From: Salibacter halophilus | Lineage (GTDB): Bacteria > Bacteroidota > Bacteroidia > Flavobacteriales_G > Salibacteraceae | Length of the DNA stretch: 64,000 nt | Assembly (NCBI RefSeq): GCF_008806325.1 | Contig: NZ_WACR01000010.1 | Coordinates: 1-64,000, forward strand | Reading direction: 5' to 3' | Shown here: one piece after another, positions 35,803 through 44,340 of the stretch | Position numbering within the stretch: the stretch's first letter is position 1 | Layout: every line of letters starts with the position of its first letter | Translations under genes and position numbers: made by a program | The notes under the pieces: model-generated | The model's database searches: none | Told to the model about the DNA's origin: nothing | The model's input: only the letters and a program-made list of their open reading frames with translations

Positions 35803-36633
35803 CTATCTCGATTTCCACTGATTGAAGTGGCAATGATTTGGGTTCTTGTGTATGTTGTATGTTAGTGTAATGCCGGCAAATGAAAACCAATCAGTTGTTT
35901 GTGAGTTTCCTCTTTGAGTTCCCCAGTTAGATCCGTCTTTTCCCTGTTGCTTTACGCTTCGGTCTGATAGATCGGCACCAGTTTCACTGAGTTGTTGTGG
36001 ACTGTCAGGGTACATGCCGCTTACATCATCCAGGTAATCGGTGAAGGTTTTTCGCATTCCCCATTCTGTTGTTACAATTAACCTGTCAGAAAGCCTGAAT
36101 TTAAACCCGCCACCAAATGGAATGGCAATACTTGTTCTACTGTATTCTTCTAACTCTGTTGTGTAAGCACGTAATTCGTATTCGTTTTGTCCGATCCTTG
36201 CTTTTGGGTTGAAATTGAAGACGCTCAACCCACCGTAAATAAAAGGTGTGAATTTATCAGGCCCTTTAAAATAACTCATGGGATTATAAGGATCAAAGTA
36301 GAGGAAATTGAATTCCATCACGGCTGAAGCCTCATTGATTGAAGAGTAGAAACTCAGGTTGCGGTTTTGCTGGAAGGGATCAGTTGAGTTTCCATCATTA
36401 CCAGAAATATTCCCATGTGTTAAGTTAAAACGCATGGCCCAGCGGCTATTAAAATTGTAGCGGCCGGCTAATCCCAGCGCCATGTGAGTATTTTCAAGAG
36501 GGAAGTATGCGTTGGGGTTTAGATCACCTGTATAATAAGAAACTCCCCCAAAGACACCTAATTCAAGGTACCGTTGGGGAAGTGCTTTAATTCCAATTAT
36601 TAAAAAGACTGCTATTAAAAGGCTGTTCTTCAT
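35803..36633 (-). CDS. DUF6089 outer-membrane protein, copy 3
   Basis: 276 residues. Signal peptide MKNSLLIAVFLIIGIKALPQ, then an 8-strand-like barrel: YLELGVFGGVSYYTGDLNP, YGGLSVFNFNPKA, and the family hallmark TFTDYLDDVSGMY. Probably an outer-membrane barrel; exact role unknown. Third of three tandem paralogues (with 36670-37587 and 37679-38599) and the most divergent: it has lost the long insert around the middle strands. It has its own -7 box overlapping the upstream gene's end. Unlike the others it ends in a His/Asn-rich tail. Confidence 0.85.
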   Translation of the reverse strand: MKNSLLIAVFLIIGIKALPQRYLELGVFGGVSYYTGDLNPNAYFPLENTHMALGLAGRYNFNSRWAMRFNLTHGNISGNDGNSTDPFQQNRNLSFYSSINEASAVMEFNFLYFDPYNPMSYFKGPDKFTPFIYGGLSVFNFNPKARIGQNEYELRAYTTELEEYSRTSIAIPFGGGFKFRLSDRLIVTTEWGMRKTFTDYLDDVSGMYPDSPQQLSETGADLSDRSVKQQGKDGSNWGTQRGNSQTTDWFSFAGITLTYNIHKNPNHCHFNQWKSR

Positions 36634-36658
36634 TTTCAGTTCGCTAACGAAACAGCCA

Positions 36659-36666
36659 CAAAATTA
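36659..36666 (-). promoter_or_regulatory. -7 box of DUF6089 copy 3
   Basis: Minus strand TAATTTTG, exact box, 25 nt before the ATG at 36633 and directly beside the stop codon region of copy 2. Confidence 0.55.
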
Positions 36667-36669
36667 TTT

Positions 36670-37587
36670 TTAGAATCGAGTTCTGCCAGGTCCTTTTGAC
36701 TTCATTTTGTAACTTAATGTTAAAAAGCCAAACATATAAGTATCTAACCTGTCAGGATTTCCTCTTGTACCGTACTGTTCGCGGGTTAATCCTGATGGTG
36801 GGTTGCTACTCAATCTTTTATCTGCCATATCAACGGCTTCTTGGCCATATTCTGCAGCTAGTACATCTGGATTGTAATATTTTCCGCTCACATCATCGAG
36901 GTAATCAGTTGTTGTCATGCGCAAACCGTACTCGAGACCGATTGACCACTGACGATCGATTGCATATTTAAACCCAAAACCGATTGGGAATGCAATTGAT
37001 ACTTGTGAGTAATCATCTGGTCCGCCCGGTAGGCCTTGACCTTCAGTGTTCAATGGAGCAAGTTTCACCCATTCGTTGTCAGCGTTCTGACCCTGAGGAT
37101 CAAAATAGAATGCTCCAATTCCACCGAATAAATATCCTGAGAAGCTCTCGAGAGTTTGACCTCTCAATCCAGGTAAGCGATAAACAGGACCAACTTTTTC
37201 CTTGATGAAGTAATATTCACCCTGAACAGAAAGTTCAATCACATCTGAACGGAAGTTTAGGTTTCTGTTTTCACGCCCCGGGTTTCCTGCGTATTCATCA
37301 GATCCGTAAATTCTGCCGTAAGCGAGGTTTCCTTTGAAAGCAACACGCTCAAGAGCTCTGTACTTGTAGGAACCTTTCACCGAAGGCCTGGATACAACAA
37401 ACTGGAAATCGCCAAAGCGCGTACCGTCTCCGGTAGTGGCTCCACCCAGGTCACCGAGATAGTTTGACGCTCCAACGCCAAGACTGAACTCATGCCTGTA
37501 ACGCTTCCAGCGCTGACCATAAGAATTTAAAACTGTACCAAATAATAAGAATAGAAGGAAGGCCTGAAGAATGTTTCTAGCCTTCAT
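36670..37587 (-). CDS. DUF6089 outer-membrane protein, copy 2
   Basis: 305 residues: signal peptide (ILQAFLLFLLFGTVLNSYGQ), then RWKRYRHEFSLGVGASNYLGDLGG, VAFKGNLAYGRIYGSDEYAGN, the YFDPQGQN strand and TTTDYLDDVSGKYY. Very similar in layout to copy 1 (GxxxYLGDLGG / GCLTDLGGG; NLNFRSDVIEL / NLNFRSNILEL). Predicted outer-membrane beta-barrel, unknown cargo. A full promoter lies upstream. Confidence 0.87.
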   Translation of the reverse strand: MKARNILQAFLLFLLFGTVLNSYGQRWKRYRHEFSLGVGASNYLGDLGGATTGDGTRFGDFQFVVSRPSVKGSYKYRALERVAFKGNLAYGRIYGSDEYAGNPGRENRNLNFRSDVIELSVQGEYYFIKEKVGPVYRLPGLRGQTLESFSGYLFGGIGAFYFDPQGQNADNEWVKLAPLNTEGQGLPGGPDDYSQVSIAFPIGFGFKYAIDRQWSIGLEYGLRMTTTDYLDDVSGKYYNPDVLAAEYGQEAVDMADKRLSSNPPSGLTREQYGTRGNPDRLDTYMFGFLTLSYKMKSKGPGRTRF

Positions 37588-37629
37588 AATAATGGTTGTT
37601 TGTAAAAGAGTTTAAAAGGTAAGGTGCTA

Positions 37630-37662
37630 CAAATATAGAGTTATTATTTGTAAATCAGCAAA
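37630..37662 (-). promoter_or_regulatory. Promoter of DUF6089 copy 2
   Basis: On the minus strand TTTG (37662-37659), a 21-nt spacer and TATATTTG (37637-37630): an exact consensus promoter with a leader of about 35-40 nt. Confidence 0.78.
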
Positions 37663-37678
37663 TTTTATTTGAAATGAA

Positions 37679-38599
37679 TTAGAATTTGGGTCTTTTTTTC
37701 CGTTTAAAAATATTGAGTTGTAGTTTTTGATCTTTAGCTAATTTATAATTAAACGTGAAAAAGCCTGCAAAATAAAGGTCGTTTCTATCGGGGTTGCCTC
37801 GAATACCTCCGCTATTTCCCCTCCTGTCACTCAACCTTCTATCGGCCAAGCGGGCAGATTGAGCCCCAACTTCACTTCTCAATTCACTTTGGTCGTAATA
37901 TGTGGTACTCACATCATCGAGATAATCAGTAGTGGTGAACCGCACACCAGTTTCAAATCCAATACTCATTTGTCTGTTGATTAGGTATTTAAAACCCACT
38001 CCAAATGGGAAAGATACCGCTATGCTACCGTATTCTGATGCACCACCTTCTAATCCCTGACCTTCCGTTTTGAGTGGACGGAGGTCAACCCAACTACCAT
38101 TTATTTGTCCCTGTGGATTGTAATAGAATGGAGCGATTCCACCAAAAAGGTAAAGCGAATAATCAAATCTTTTGTCATCTCTGTATGTTACCCCGGGACC
38201 GTTATATCTACCGAGTGGTTCTTCGACAATATAGTATTCAAATTGTGCTTTGAGCTCCAGGATATTTGAACGAAAATTGAGGTTTCTGTTTCTGCGACCT
38301 TCATTTCCTGAAAATTCATCACTTCCGGTAACATGTAGAAAAGAAAAGGTTGTTTTGAAAGCCGTTCGGTCGCTGGTTCTAAGTCTGTAACCGACCTGAG
38401 CTGAATAGCGAATAGTTTGAAAGTCAATATCTTTCACGTAGCCGCCATCTCCTGTTCCGCCACCGAGGTCGGTGAGGCAACCGGCATATCCGGCTCCTGC
38501 TATAAACTCATTTTTGTAATAGCGCCATGAATTTTGCGCACAAAGGTTTACAGCCAGGAACGCGAATACCATAAGGGATATGAGGTACTTTTGGTTCAC
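37679..38599 (-). CDS. DUF6089 outer-membrane protein, copy 1
   Basis: 306 residues. Signal peptide (LISLMVFAFLAVNLCAQ), NSWRYYKNEFIAGAGYAG, YRLRTSDRTAFKTTFSFLHV, YYNPQGQINGSWVDLRPLK and TTTDYLDDVSTTYY. The end is Lys/Arg-rich (KRKKRPKF). First of the three tandem paralogues; separated from copy 2 by 91 nt carrying copy 2's promoter. Role unknown; location next to bamA and nadK is typical of Flavobacteriales. Confidence 0.87.
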   Translation of the reverse strand: MNQKYLISLMVFAFLAVNLCAQNSWRYYKNEFIAGAGYAGCLTDLGGGTGDGGYVKDIDFQTIRYSAQVGYRLRTSDRTAFKTTFSFLHVTGSDEFSGNEGRRNRNLNFRSNILELKAQFEYYIVEEPLGRYNGPGVTYRDDKRFDYSLYLFGGIAPFYYNPQGQINGSWVDLRPLKTEGQGLEGGASEYGSIAVSFPFGVGFKYLINRQMSIGFETGVRFTTTDYLDDVSTTYYDQSELRSEVGAQSARLADRRLSDRRGNSGGIRGNPDRNDLYFAGFFTFNYKLAKDQKLQLNIFKRKKRPKF

Positions 38600-38618
38600 T
38601 GTTAGGCTTAAGGTGCGC

Positions 38619-38626
38619 CAAATCTA
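38619..38626 (-). promoter_or_regulatory. -7 box of DUF6089 copy 1
   Basis: Minus strand TAGATTTG, exact box 19 nt before the ATG; no clear -33. Confidence 0.55.
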
Positions 38627-38648
38627 CAAAAATATTAACGTTGGAATG

Positions 38649-39527
38649 TTAATTTCTTTTGTCGAGTCCCCAATTGAGTTTGTTGCGTAGTGTTGTGAGG
38701 TAGGAGTGATCTTTTAATGTTATAAGGTTCAGTTTTTCAGGGAAGAGCGAGATATGGAGATCTGTATTGTGGTCTATTTTGTGAATTCGCGAGTCCAGGC
38801 TTACCATGTAATTGTTGATTCTTCCCTCAATGCTCAATCGGATCTGACTATTATCAGGGATTACAATGGGGCGCACGTTTAAATTGTGTGGAGCAACCGG
38901 AGTAATGATGAAGTTTTCAGAACCGGGCATAATAATGGGGCCACCGCAACTCATCGAGTAAGCAGTAGAGCCGGTTGGTGTGGCGATTATCAATCCATCG
39001 GCCCAGTAGGTGTTTAGGTATTCATCATTGAGCCAGGTTTTCACGATGATCATGGATGATGTATCGTTCTTGTGAACGGTAAACTCATTGAGAGCGAAAT
39101 TGTCAGAGCCGAATAAATCGCCCTCAGTTTTGAGCTGTAGCATTGCTCGTTGCTCAATTCCGTAATCGCGGTTTTTGAGTTGAACGAGAGCTTCTTTGAG
39201 ATCTGACGATGAAATGCGTGATAAAAATCCTAGCCGACCGGTGTTGAACCCGATGATTGGAACTGAGCTTCCTGCAACTTGCCTGGCCGATTCTAAAAAT
39301 GTTCCGTCTCCGCCAATGCTCATGAAAACATCCAGTTCATTGAGAATGTCTTTACTGTTTGAAAAAACATCAATATTACCAGTGGAGAAATGATCTTTAA
39401 TGGCATCGTGAAATGGTGCGCAAATGAAAATTTTCACATCCCATTCTAGTAACGTGTCGATCAAAAACTCAATTTGCTCGATGTGTTCCCTGTTGACTGT
39501 TTTTCCGTAAAGTGCAACTGCTTTCAT
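38649..39527 (-). CDS. nadK: NAD kinase
   Basis: Phosphorylates NAD to NADP using ATP or polyphosphate; cytosolic. 292 residues. Motifs: the GGDG signature in FMSIGGDGTFLESAR, GFNTGRLGFLS, and the second substrate site TGSTAYSMSCGGPI. The ATG at 39527 abuts the stop of the TamA-like gene (1 nt shared), so the unit is CBS protein, TamA-like, nadK. Confidence 0.96.
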   Translation of the reverse strand: MKAVALYGKTVNREHIEQIEFLIDTLLEWDVKIFICAPFHDAIKDHFSTGNIDVFSNSKDILNELDVFMSIGGDGTFLESARQVAGSSVPIIGFNTGRLGFLSRISSSDLKEALVQLKNRDYGIEQRAMLQLKTEGDLFGSDNFALNEFTVHKNDTSSMIIVKTWLNDEYLNTYWADGLIIATPTGSTAYSMSCGGPIIMPGSENFIITPVAPHNLNVRPIVIPDNSQIRLSIEGRINNYMVSLDSRIHKIDHNTDLHISLFPEKLNLITLKDHSYLTTLRNKLNWGLDKRN

Positions 39528-40918
39528 TAAATCGGTTTTACAAAATGTAAGAAAAAGCCGCTTTGTCCCTCAATATTAAATGAGTATTCTGTTCTTACGA
39601 TTAAATCGTAATAAGTTACAAAATCGAGCCCGGCTCCGTAACCAACAAGCCATTTGTTGGCGAGGTTATTATTCGTTTGATAGCGAAGCTCAGATCCGTA
39701 ACCCACATCGATGTAAGCGTTGGTGTAGATAGCCAAAGGTATGGTTTTGAATTGTTCCAGCGGAATGAAATCGATACGCTTTAGTTTGGGCTTGAGCAGG
39801 TGGAATTTAATATTGTTTCGCGATAAAAAATAATCCTGTGCATCAATGACGTAGAGTTCGTAACCGCGTACAAAATCGTTGTAACCGAGTCCGCTTTGAA
39901 GCATGTAAGGTGGGTTTTCCAGGAAGTTGAGATATGAATATATTCCGTTCGATAAGGTGAAGCGTTCCCCAATTGGTTGGTGGTGATGAGCTTCCATTCT
40001 TGCTGTCAGTACATCGAGGCCTTCATCGTTGACAATGCCAAATCCTTTTTTCATGATATTGGCGTGGAGCATCAATCCATCGAGCGGATAGTTGATGTAA
40101 TCTCTTTTGTCAAACTTGATGTCGTAACTAAAACTGAAAAATTCAGATTTTGATGAGTTACCGGTAAGGAGTTCAAACGGCTGACCTAGCTCTTGCAGTG
40201 TATCGGTCACTGAAATGCGGTCGTAAAATAACGTGAAATGCTGACGGGTGTAAAGTTTATCTCGCCAGGTAAAACGCATATTCGCGTAGGAATTTCGCCT
40301 TTGTGGTGTTTCGATTTCCTTGTAAAAAAGCCTCTTGTTTTCGCTACTCCCGTAATTGACTTCTTTGTTCATGGAATAACCAACTTCCAATTTGAGTCCG
40401 AACTTTTTCTCGCGATCTAAATAAGGAATTCCATAAGCTAAACTCAGTCGCTCCTGGAAACCTGCTTTACCGGTCAGAACCAGGGTTTCGTTTCTGCCTC
40501 TAAAGTTGTTCCACACCAGTCGCATTCCGTAGGATAGCCGGTCAAAATCCTTGTTTTGCCACCATACATTAAAGTTCCTATCGGCATTTTCAATGAGCGG
40601 AAAAGGCCAAACGTACCAGCGCTCAAAAACGAAAATGGAAAAAGCTACTGTGTTGTCCTCAAACTCGGGGATAATGGTGACGTAATTGAAAAGTGTGGTG
40701 TTAAAGATGTTGTTCTCTGACCGCTCGATGTTGTAGCTCATTCTTTCCAGCGATAATGTATCACCAACTTTAAAAGTGAGCTCTCGCGTAATGATCTCGT
40801 TTTTCGTCACGTCATTGCCATTGACCTCGATACCTGTAACGCGGTATTGGTTTTGCTGGGCTCTGACCGAAACAGAAAGCAGAACAACAAAAAGTGTATT
40901 TAGCAACCAAAAACGCAT
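39527..40918 (-). CDS. POTRA-barrel outer-membrane protein (Omp85/TamA-like)
   Basis: 463 residues. Signal peptide WLLNTLFVVLLSVSVRAQ, one POTRA domain (YRVTGIEVNGNDVTKNEIIT, about 25-100), then an Omp85-type barrel, with FVRGYELYVIDAQ as the loop-6 RGY motif. A short single-POTRA member of the BamA/TamA family, probably for insertion or translocation of some outer-membrane or surface protein. Sits between nadK and the CBS protein. Words at 40472 and 40859. Confidence 0.88.
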   Translation of the reverse strand: MRFWLLNTLFVVLLSVSVRAQQNQYRVTGIEVNGNDVTKNEIITRELTFKVGDTLSLERMSYNIERSENNIFNTTLFNYVTIIPEFEDNTVAFSIFVFERWYVWPFPLIENADRNFNVWWQNKDFDRLSYGMRLVWNNFRGRNETLVLTGKAGFQERLSLAYGIPYLDREKKFGLKLEVGYSMNKEVNYGSSENKRLFYKEIETPQRRNSYANMRFTWRDKLYTRQHFTLFYDRISVTDTLQELGQPFELLTGNSSKSEFFSFSYDIKFDKRDYINYPLDGLMLHANIMKKGFGIVNDEGLDVLTARMEAHHHQPIGERFTLSNGIYSYLNFLENPPYMLQSGLGYNDFVRGYELYVIDAQDYFLSRNNIKFHLLKPKLKRIDFIPLEQFKTIPLAIYTNAYIDVGYGSELRYQTNNNLANKWLVGYGAGLDFVTYYDLIVRTEYSFNIEGQSGFFLHFVKPI

Positions 40919-40927
40919 ACTGCCTTA

Positions 40928-41593
40928 CTAAATGTTGAGGTAATTCATGAGGTTGTCGTAGCGGTTTTGCAAATCGTCATTTTCATTGTTCTGGTAAAAT
41001 CTAGCTGCAATGGTGTATTCGTATCGCTCAAAAGTTTGCACCACGGCTGATAGATCTGATTTGTTGATTTTTAACGCCACATGAATCTTTCGCGAGTCAG
41101 GGTGGTTGCGGATGTACATACCCAGTATTTTAGCGTTGTTGCTCTCAACGATATTGGCAATTTCAGAGAGTGAATAATCGATGATATTCATTTCGAGCTC
41201 TAGGATTCCGCCATGATCTTGAAATAGCGCTAACTGACTGATGATTTTCATGAGATGGTAAATGGAAATGGCGCCAATAAATTGTTTCTTTTCGCTCACA
41301 ACGGCTATGCAACTACTGTTGCTTTCTCCCATCTGCTTGATTACCGTAAAAATGTGGTCGTTTTCCTTCACTGAAATATCGACAAGAGTCGATTTGTAAG
41401 ATTCTACGGGAGCGTCCCAGTCGTCAACATCGAAAAGTGCTGATTCGCTCAGCATTCCCAGAAGCTGGTTCTGACCATTAATCACGGGAAGATGCGTCAT
41501 GCGAAATTCATCCATTAACGTGCTGGCTTTTTGCCCGTTATCACTCGGTGAAATTTCAGGTACATCGTCAGATATGAGTTCTTTTGCTATCAT
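40928..41593 (-). CDS. CBS-domain protein
   Basis: 221 residues. Two CBS motifs (about 5-60 and 70-130: MRLPVING-type strand as THLPVINGQNQLLGML, and SCIAVVSEKKQFIGAISIY) that usually bind adenosyl nucleotides, followed by a C-terminal ACT-like region (about 135-215). Cytosolic regulator, partner unknown; conserved next to pdxJ/nadK in Flavobacteriales. -7 box TAATTTTG upstream, interleaved with that of pdxJ. Confidence 0.85.
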   Translation of the reverse strand: MIAKELISDDVPEISPSDNGQKASTLMDEFRMTHLPVINGQNQLLGMLSESALFDVDDWDAPVESYKSTLVDISVKENDHIFTVIKQMGESNSSCIAVVSEKKQFIGAISIYHLMKIISQLALFQDHGGILELEMNIIDYSLSEIANIVESNNAKILGMYIRNHPDSRKIHVALKINKSDLSAVVQTFERYEYTIAARFYQNNENDDLQNRYDNLMNYLNI

Positions 41594-41618
41594 GAACTTT
41601 CGTTGATTTGAATTGCTT

Positions 41619-41626
41619 TACTTTTG
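41619..41626 (+). promoter_or_regulatory. -7 box of pdxJ
   Basis: TACTTTTG, exact TAnnTTTG, 30 nt before the pdxJ ATG at 41657. Start site expected near 41633. Confidence 0.6.
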
Positions 41627-41639
41627 AACGCTCAACAGC

Positions 41640-41647
41640 CAAAATTA
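41640..41647 (-). promoter_or_regulatory. -7 box of the CBS protein gene
   Basis: Minus strand TAATTTTG, exact. Start site expected near 41634, so it fires across the pdxJ -7 box while pdxJ transcription fires across this one. Confidence 0.6.
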
Positions 41648-41656
41648 GCCTTTTTA

Positions 41657-42376
41657 ATGACGCGATTAAGTGTAAATATCAATAAGGTTGCCACAATTCG
41701 CAATGCGCGAGGCGGCAACATACCCAATGTTTTTCAGGTAGCAATGGATTGCGAGCGTTTTGGCGCTCAGGGAATCACGGTTCATCCACGTCCCGATGAA
41801 CGTCATATTCGTTACAGCGATGTTCGCGAAATTGCTCCACATGTAAAGACAGAATTTAACATCGAGGGATATCCAACCCGCAAGTTTTTGGACTTAGTGA
41901 CTGAAGTTAAACCTACTCAGGTTACGCTTGTCCCCGATCCGCCAGATGTACTCACATCAAATGCCGGCTGGGACACAGTTAAGCACAAAACGCTTTTGCA
42001 GGACGTTGTTGCCGAGTTGCACGAGCACAACATTCGCGCGAGTATCTTCATTGAGACTGATGCCAAAATGATTGAAGCGGCTCCTGAAACAAAAACTGAT
42101 AGGATTGAATTGTACACTGAGTCGTATGCAGTTGGTTTCGGTCAGAACCGTGAGCAAGCGGTGAGTCCTTTTGCTGAAAGTGCTGAGCTGGCTCATTCAA
42201 TCGGACTCGGAATTAATGCGGGTCACGATCTCAATCTCGATAACCTGGAATACTTTGCTCAAAATGTACCGCACCTCGATGAGGTGTCGATCGGGCATGC
42301 ATTGATATCAGATGCTCTTTATATAGGATTGGAAAATACGATCCAGCTTTACTTGCGAAAACTACAATCGGCTTAA
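41657..42376 (+). CDS. pdxJ: Pyridoxine 5'-phosphate synthase
   Basis: Final ring-forming step of the deoxyxylulose-5-phosphate-dependent vitamin B6 pathway. 239 residues from ATG 41657, where the family's usual start [19 protein letters not shown] begins; the TTG at 41624 falls inside the -7 box and is rejected. TIM-barrel motifs: [47 protein letters not shown]. Followed 15 nt later by an alpha/beta hydrolase. Word GGTCAGAACC at 42140. Confidence 0.97.
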   Translation: MTRLSVNINKVATIRNARGGNIPNVFQVAMDCERFGAQGITVHPRPDERHIRYSDVREIAPHVKTEFNIEGYPTRKFLDLVTEVKPTQVTLVPDPPDVLTSNAGWDTVKHKTLLQDVVAELHEHNIRASIFIETDAKMIEAAPETKTDRIELYTESYAVGFGQNREQAVSPFAESAELAHSIGLGINAGHDLNLDNLEYFAQNVPHLDEVSIGHALISDALYIGLENTIQLYLRKLQSA

Positions 42377-42391
42377 TACGTTTTTTGAAAG

Positions 42392-43156
42392 ATGGAATTG
42401 AATTTTAAAAAGTACGGAGACTCAGGAGAACCACTTATCATCATTCACGGATTATTGGGAATGTTGGATAACTGGTCTAGTCATGCTCGTTTTTTTAAAG
42501 ATCAGGGTTACAGAGTCTATTTAGTTGATGCTCGTAATCATGGCCGCTCTCCGTGGAGTGACGAAATGAATTACGAGGTGATGATGGAAGATCTCAAAGA
42601 GTTTTTAGATAGCCAGAGTATCAATGAGGCGCATTTACTTGGCCACTCAATGGGCGGAAAAATTGTGATGAAATTCGCACAGAATTATGCTTACCGCGTG
42701 AAGAAACTCATTGTGGCTGATATTTCCCCCATGTCTTATCCGGTTCACCACGAACTTATTCTTAAAAGTTTGCGCAACGTTCCGCTCGATAAAATTGAAA
42801 AACGGACAGAAGCTGATGAATTTTTAGCAGAGTACATCAAGGTAGTTGGTATTCGTCAATTCCTGATGAAAAGTCTTCACAGAAAGAAAGACAAAACATT
42901 TGGCTGGCGATTCAATGTTGATGCTATTGAAGCCAACATCGAAAGAATGGGCGATGCCGTGATGGATTCACGCTATCAGGGAAAAACGCTTTTCATTCGC
43001 GGTGGAGCGTCAGATTACATCAAGGATAATCAACTTGACGAACTCAAAGTTAGCTTTCCCAATAGTGAAATTAAAACCATTGAAAAAGCCGGACACTGGC
43101 TTCACGCTGAAGAACCGAAAGTCTTTGACGAATATGTAATCAATTTTCTCGGTTAA
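42392..43156 (+). CDS. Alpha/beta hydrolase (YbfF-like esterase)
   Basis: 254 residues. Oxyanion segment IHGLLGMLDNWSSHA, DARNHGRSPWS, the nucleophile elbow LLGHSMGGKIVMKF (Ser), acidic residue in the late strand and catalytic His in KAGHWLHAEEP. The pattern matches YbfF/ABHD11-type esterases acting on short acyl esters; true substrate unknown. Co-directional with pdxJ. Its last 4 nt overlap the convergent lipoprotein gene. Confidence 0.9.
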   Translation: MELNFKKYGDSGEPLIIIHGLLGMLDNWSSHARFFKDQGYRVYLVDARNHGRSPWSDEMNYEVMMEDLKEFLDSQSINEAHLLGHSMGGKIVMKFAQNYAYRVKKLIVADISPMSYPVHHELILKSLRNVPLDKIEKRTEADEFLAEYIKVVGIRQFLMKSLHRKKDKTFGWRFNVDAIEANIERMGDAVMDSRYQGKTLFIRGGASDYIKDNQLDELKVSFPNSEIKTIEKAGHWLHAEEPKVFDEYVINFLG

Positions 43157-44340
43157 TCGAAATCGAGTGTCAGCTTGAAACGGAGAACGCGTCCGTTGTC
43201 GGCATCAGCTACGTAGAGGATCTCGTCAGCATATGCGACTCCCATCGGGTTGTTGAATTCAGTTGGAGCATTTCCTGTTCCGCCAAAGGATGTTTTGATG
43301 TACTTTGTTTCATTTGAACCCGGAGGTGGGCGAACACCTTCATATCCTTCGCGCGTAAATTGATAAAGCGAATCGGTTCCGGCATCCGTCACGAATATGA
43401 AGTTGGAACCGTCACCTGTAGTTGTAACATCAGTAGGATCGATAAACTTGTCCACATCAGTTATGAAACTATTTGCTTTTGATGTATCACGCGATGTTGA
43501 AGCCGGAGTGTAACTAATTCCGTTTGCACTTTCATTGTAGCGAATAAAGCGAAATTTCACACTTTCATTAGGGTCTGCAAGTGTTACCATGAAGTCACGA
43601 CTGGCAGTAGCTTCAATTTGCGGTGGACGAACCAGTGAAGTAACGCTTGAAGGTTGTTTGAAGTAATTCCTGAAAAGTCCCTGAGAAGTAGTGACGTTGA
43701 TCGGAGTTACAAATTCATCATCTTCATTGAAGCGCAAAACAGCATCATCAGGAGGGAGGATGGATGACTCGTTGTTGTTTTTTGGGCCGGTACGCGTAAC
43801 GTAAAATTCGTTTACATCAGCGATCGCAATTCCGGTAAACTTCACATCAATCGCATCACTTTTTGAAAAGACAGACTTGTAGTAGAACGGATGTACGATT
43901 TTGTTGGTGATCTGACCAAACTGCAAGCCGTAGTTCCCGGCTCCTCCCAGTTCAATTCGATATATACAAGGCAAAGTGTAAGTGGAATCCTGAATCGTTG
44001 TATCTGTTTTTCCAAGTGCCAGCAGGTTGAGTCTGCGGTCTTGAACAACCTCAGTCACACCGGGAACAGATAGCCTGCTCAACTCACGCCCCGAGTAGTC
44101 GAATGAAATAATTTCTTCACTTCCTTCATCCACAACATACATCAGTTGATCGAAACCTGCTACGATATCAACTGGTTTAACAAAATTGGTCAGAGCCGGC
44201 TGAATGGGAACATAAGCAGCCTGGCGAGCATCGAACTCGGGCGGTTCAATGAAATCGAGATCGGTTTTATCACCAAAATAATCACTGCACGAAACGAGCA
44301 GAAATACAGATGCTATATAAAGTGCAATCTTTTTCATCAT
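43153..44340 (-). CDS. Beta-propeller (NHL-like) lipoprotein
   Basis: 395 residues. Lipobox in ALYIASVFLLVSC. Repeated strands suit a six-bladed propeller: VDIVAGFDQLMYVVDEGSEE, FIFVTDAGTDSLYQF and the last blade GVAYADEILYVADADNGRVL. Probably faces the periplasm or cell surface. ATG 44340 overlaps the PorV-like gene's TGA. Last gene of the surface locus; likely an accessory of the transporter/nuclease set. Word at 44188. Confidence 0.82.
   Translation of the reverse strand: MMKKIALYIASVFLLVSCSDYFGDKTDLDFIEPPEFDARQAAYVPIQPALTNFVKPVDIVAGFDQLMYVVDEGSEEIISFDYSGRELSRLSVPGVTEVVQDRRLNLLALGKTDTTIQDSTYTLPCIYRIELGGAGNYGLQFGQITNKIVHPFYYKSVFSKSDAIDVKFTGIAIADVNEFYVTRTGPKNNNESSILPPDDAVLRFNEDDEFVTPINVTTSQGLFRNYFKQPSSVTSLVRPPQIEATASRDFMVTLADPNESVKFRFIRYNESANGISYTPASTSRDTSKANSFITDVDKFIDPTDVTTTGDGSNFIFVTDAGTDSLYQFTREGYEGVRPPPGSNETKYIKTSFGGTGNAPTEFNNPMGVAYADEILYVADADNGRVLRFKLTLDFD

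Noticed and set aside
36631-36971. Plus-strand ORFs inside the DUF6089 genes
   Set aside because: Antisense shadows of the barrel-coding sequence with no start signals.
34811-40472. The largest decamer-free gap as a sign of foreign DNA
   Set aside because: The region holds core genes (bamA, uppS, nadK), and a 5.7-kb gap is expected somewhere among 36 randomly placed sites.
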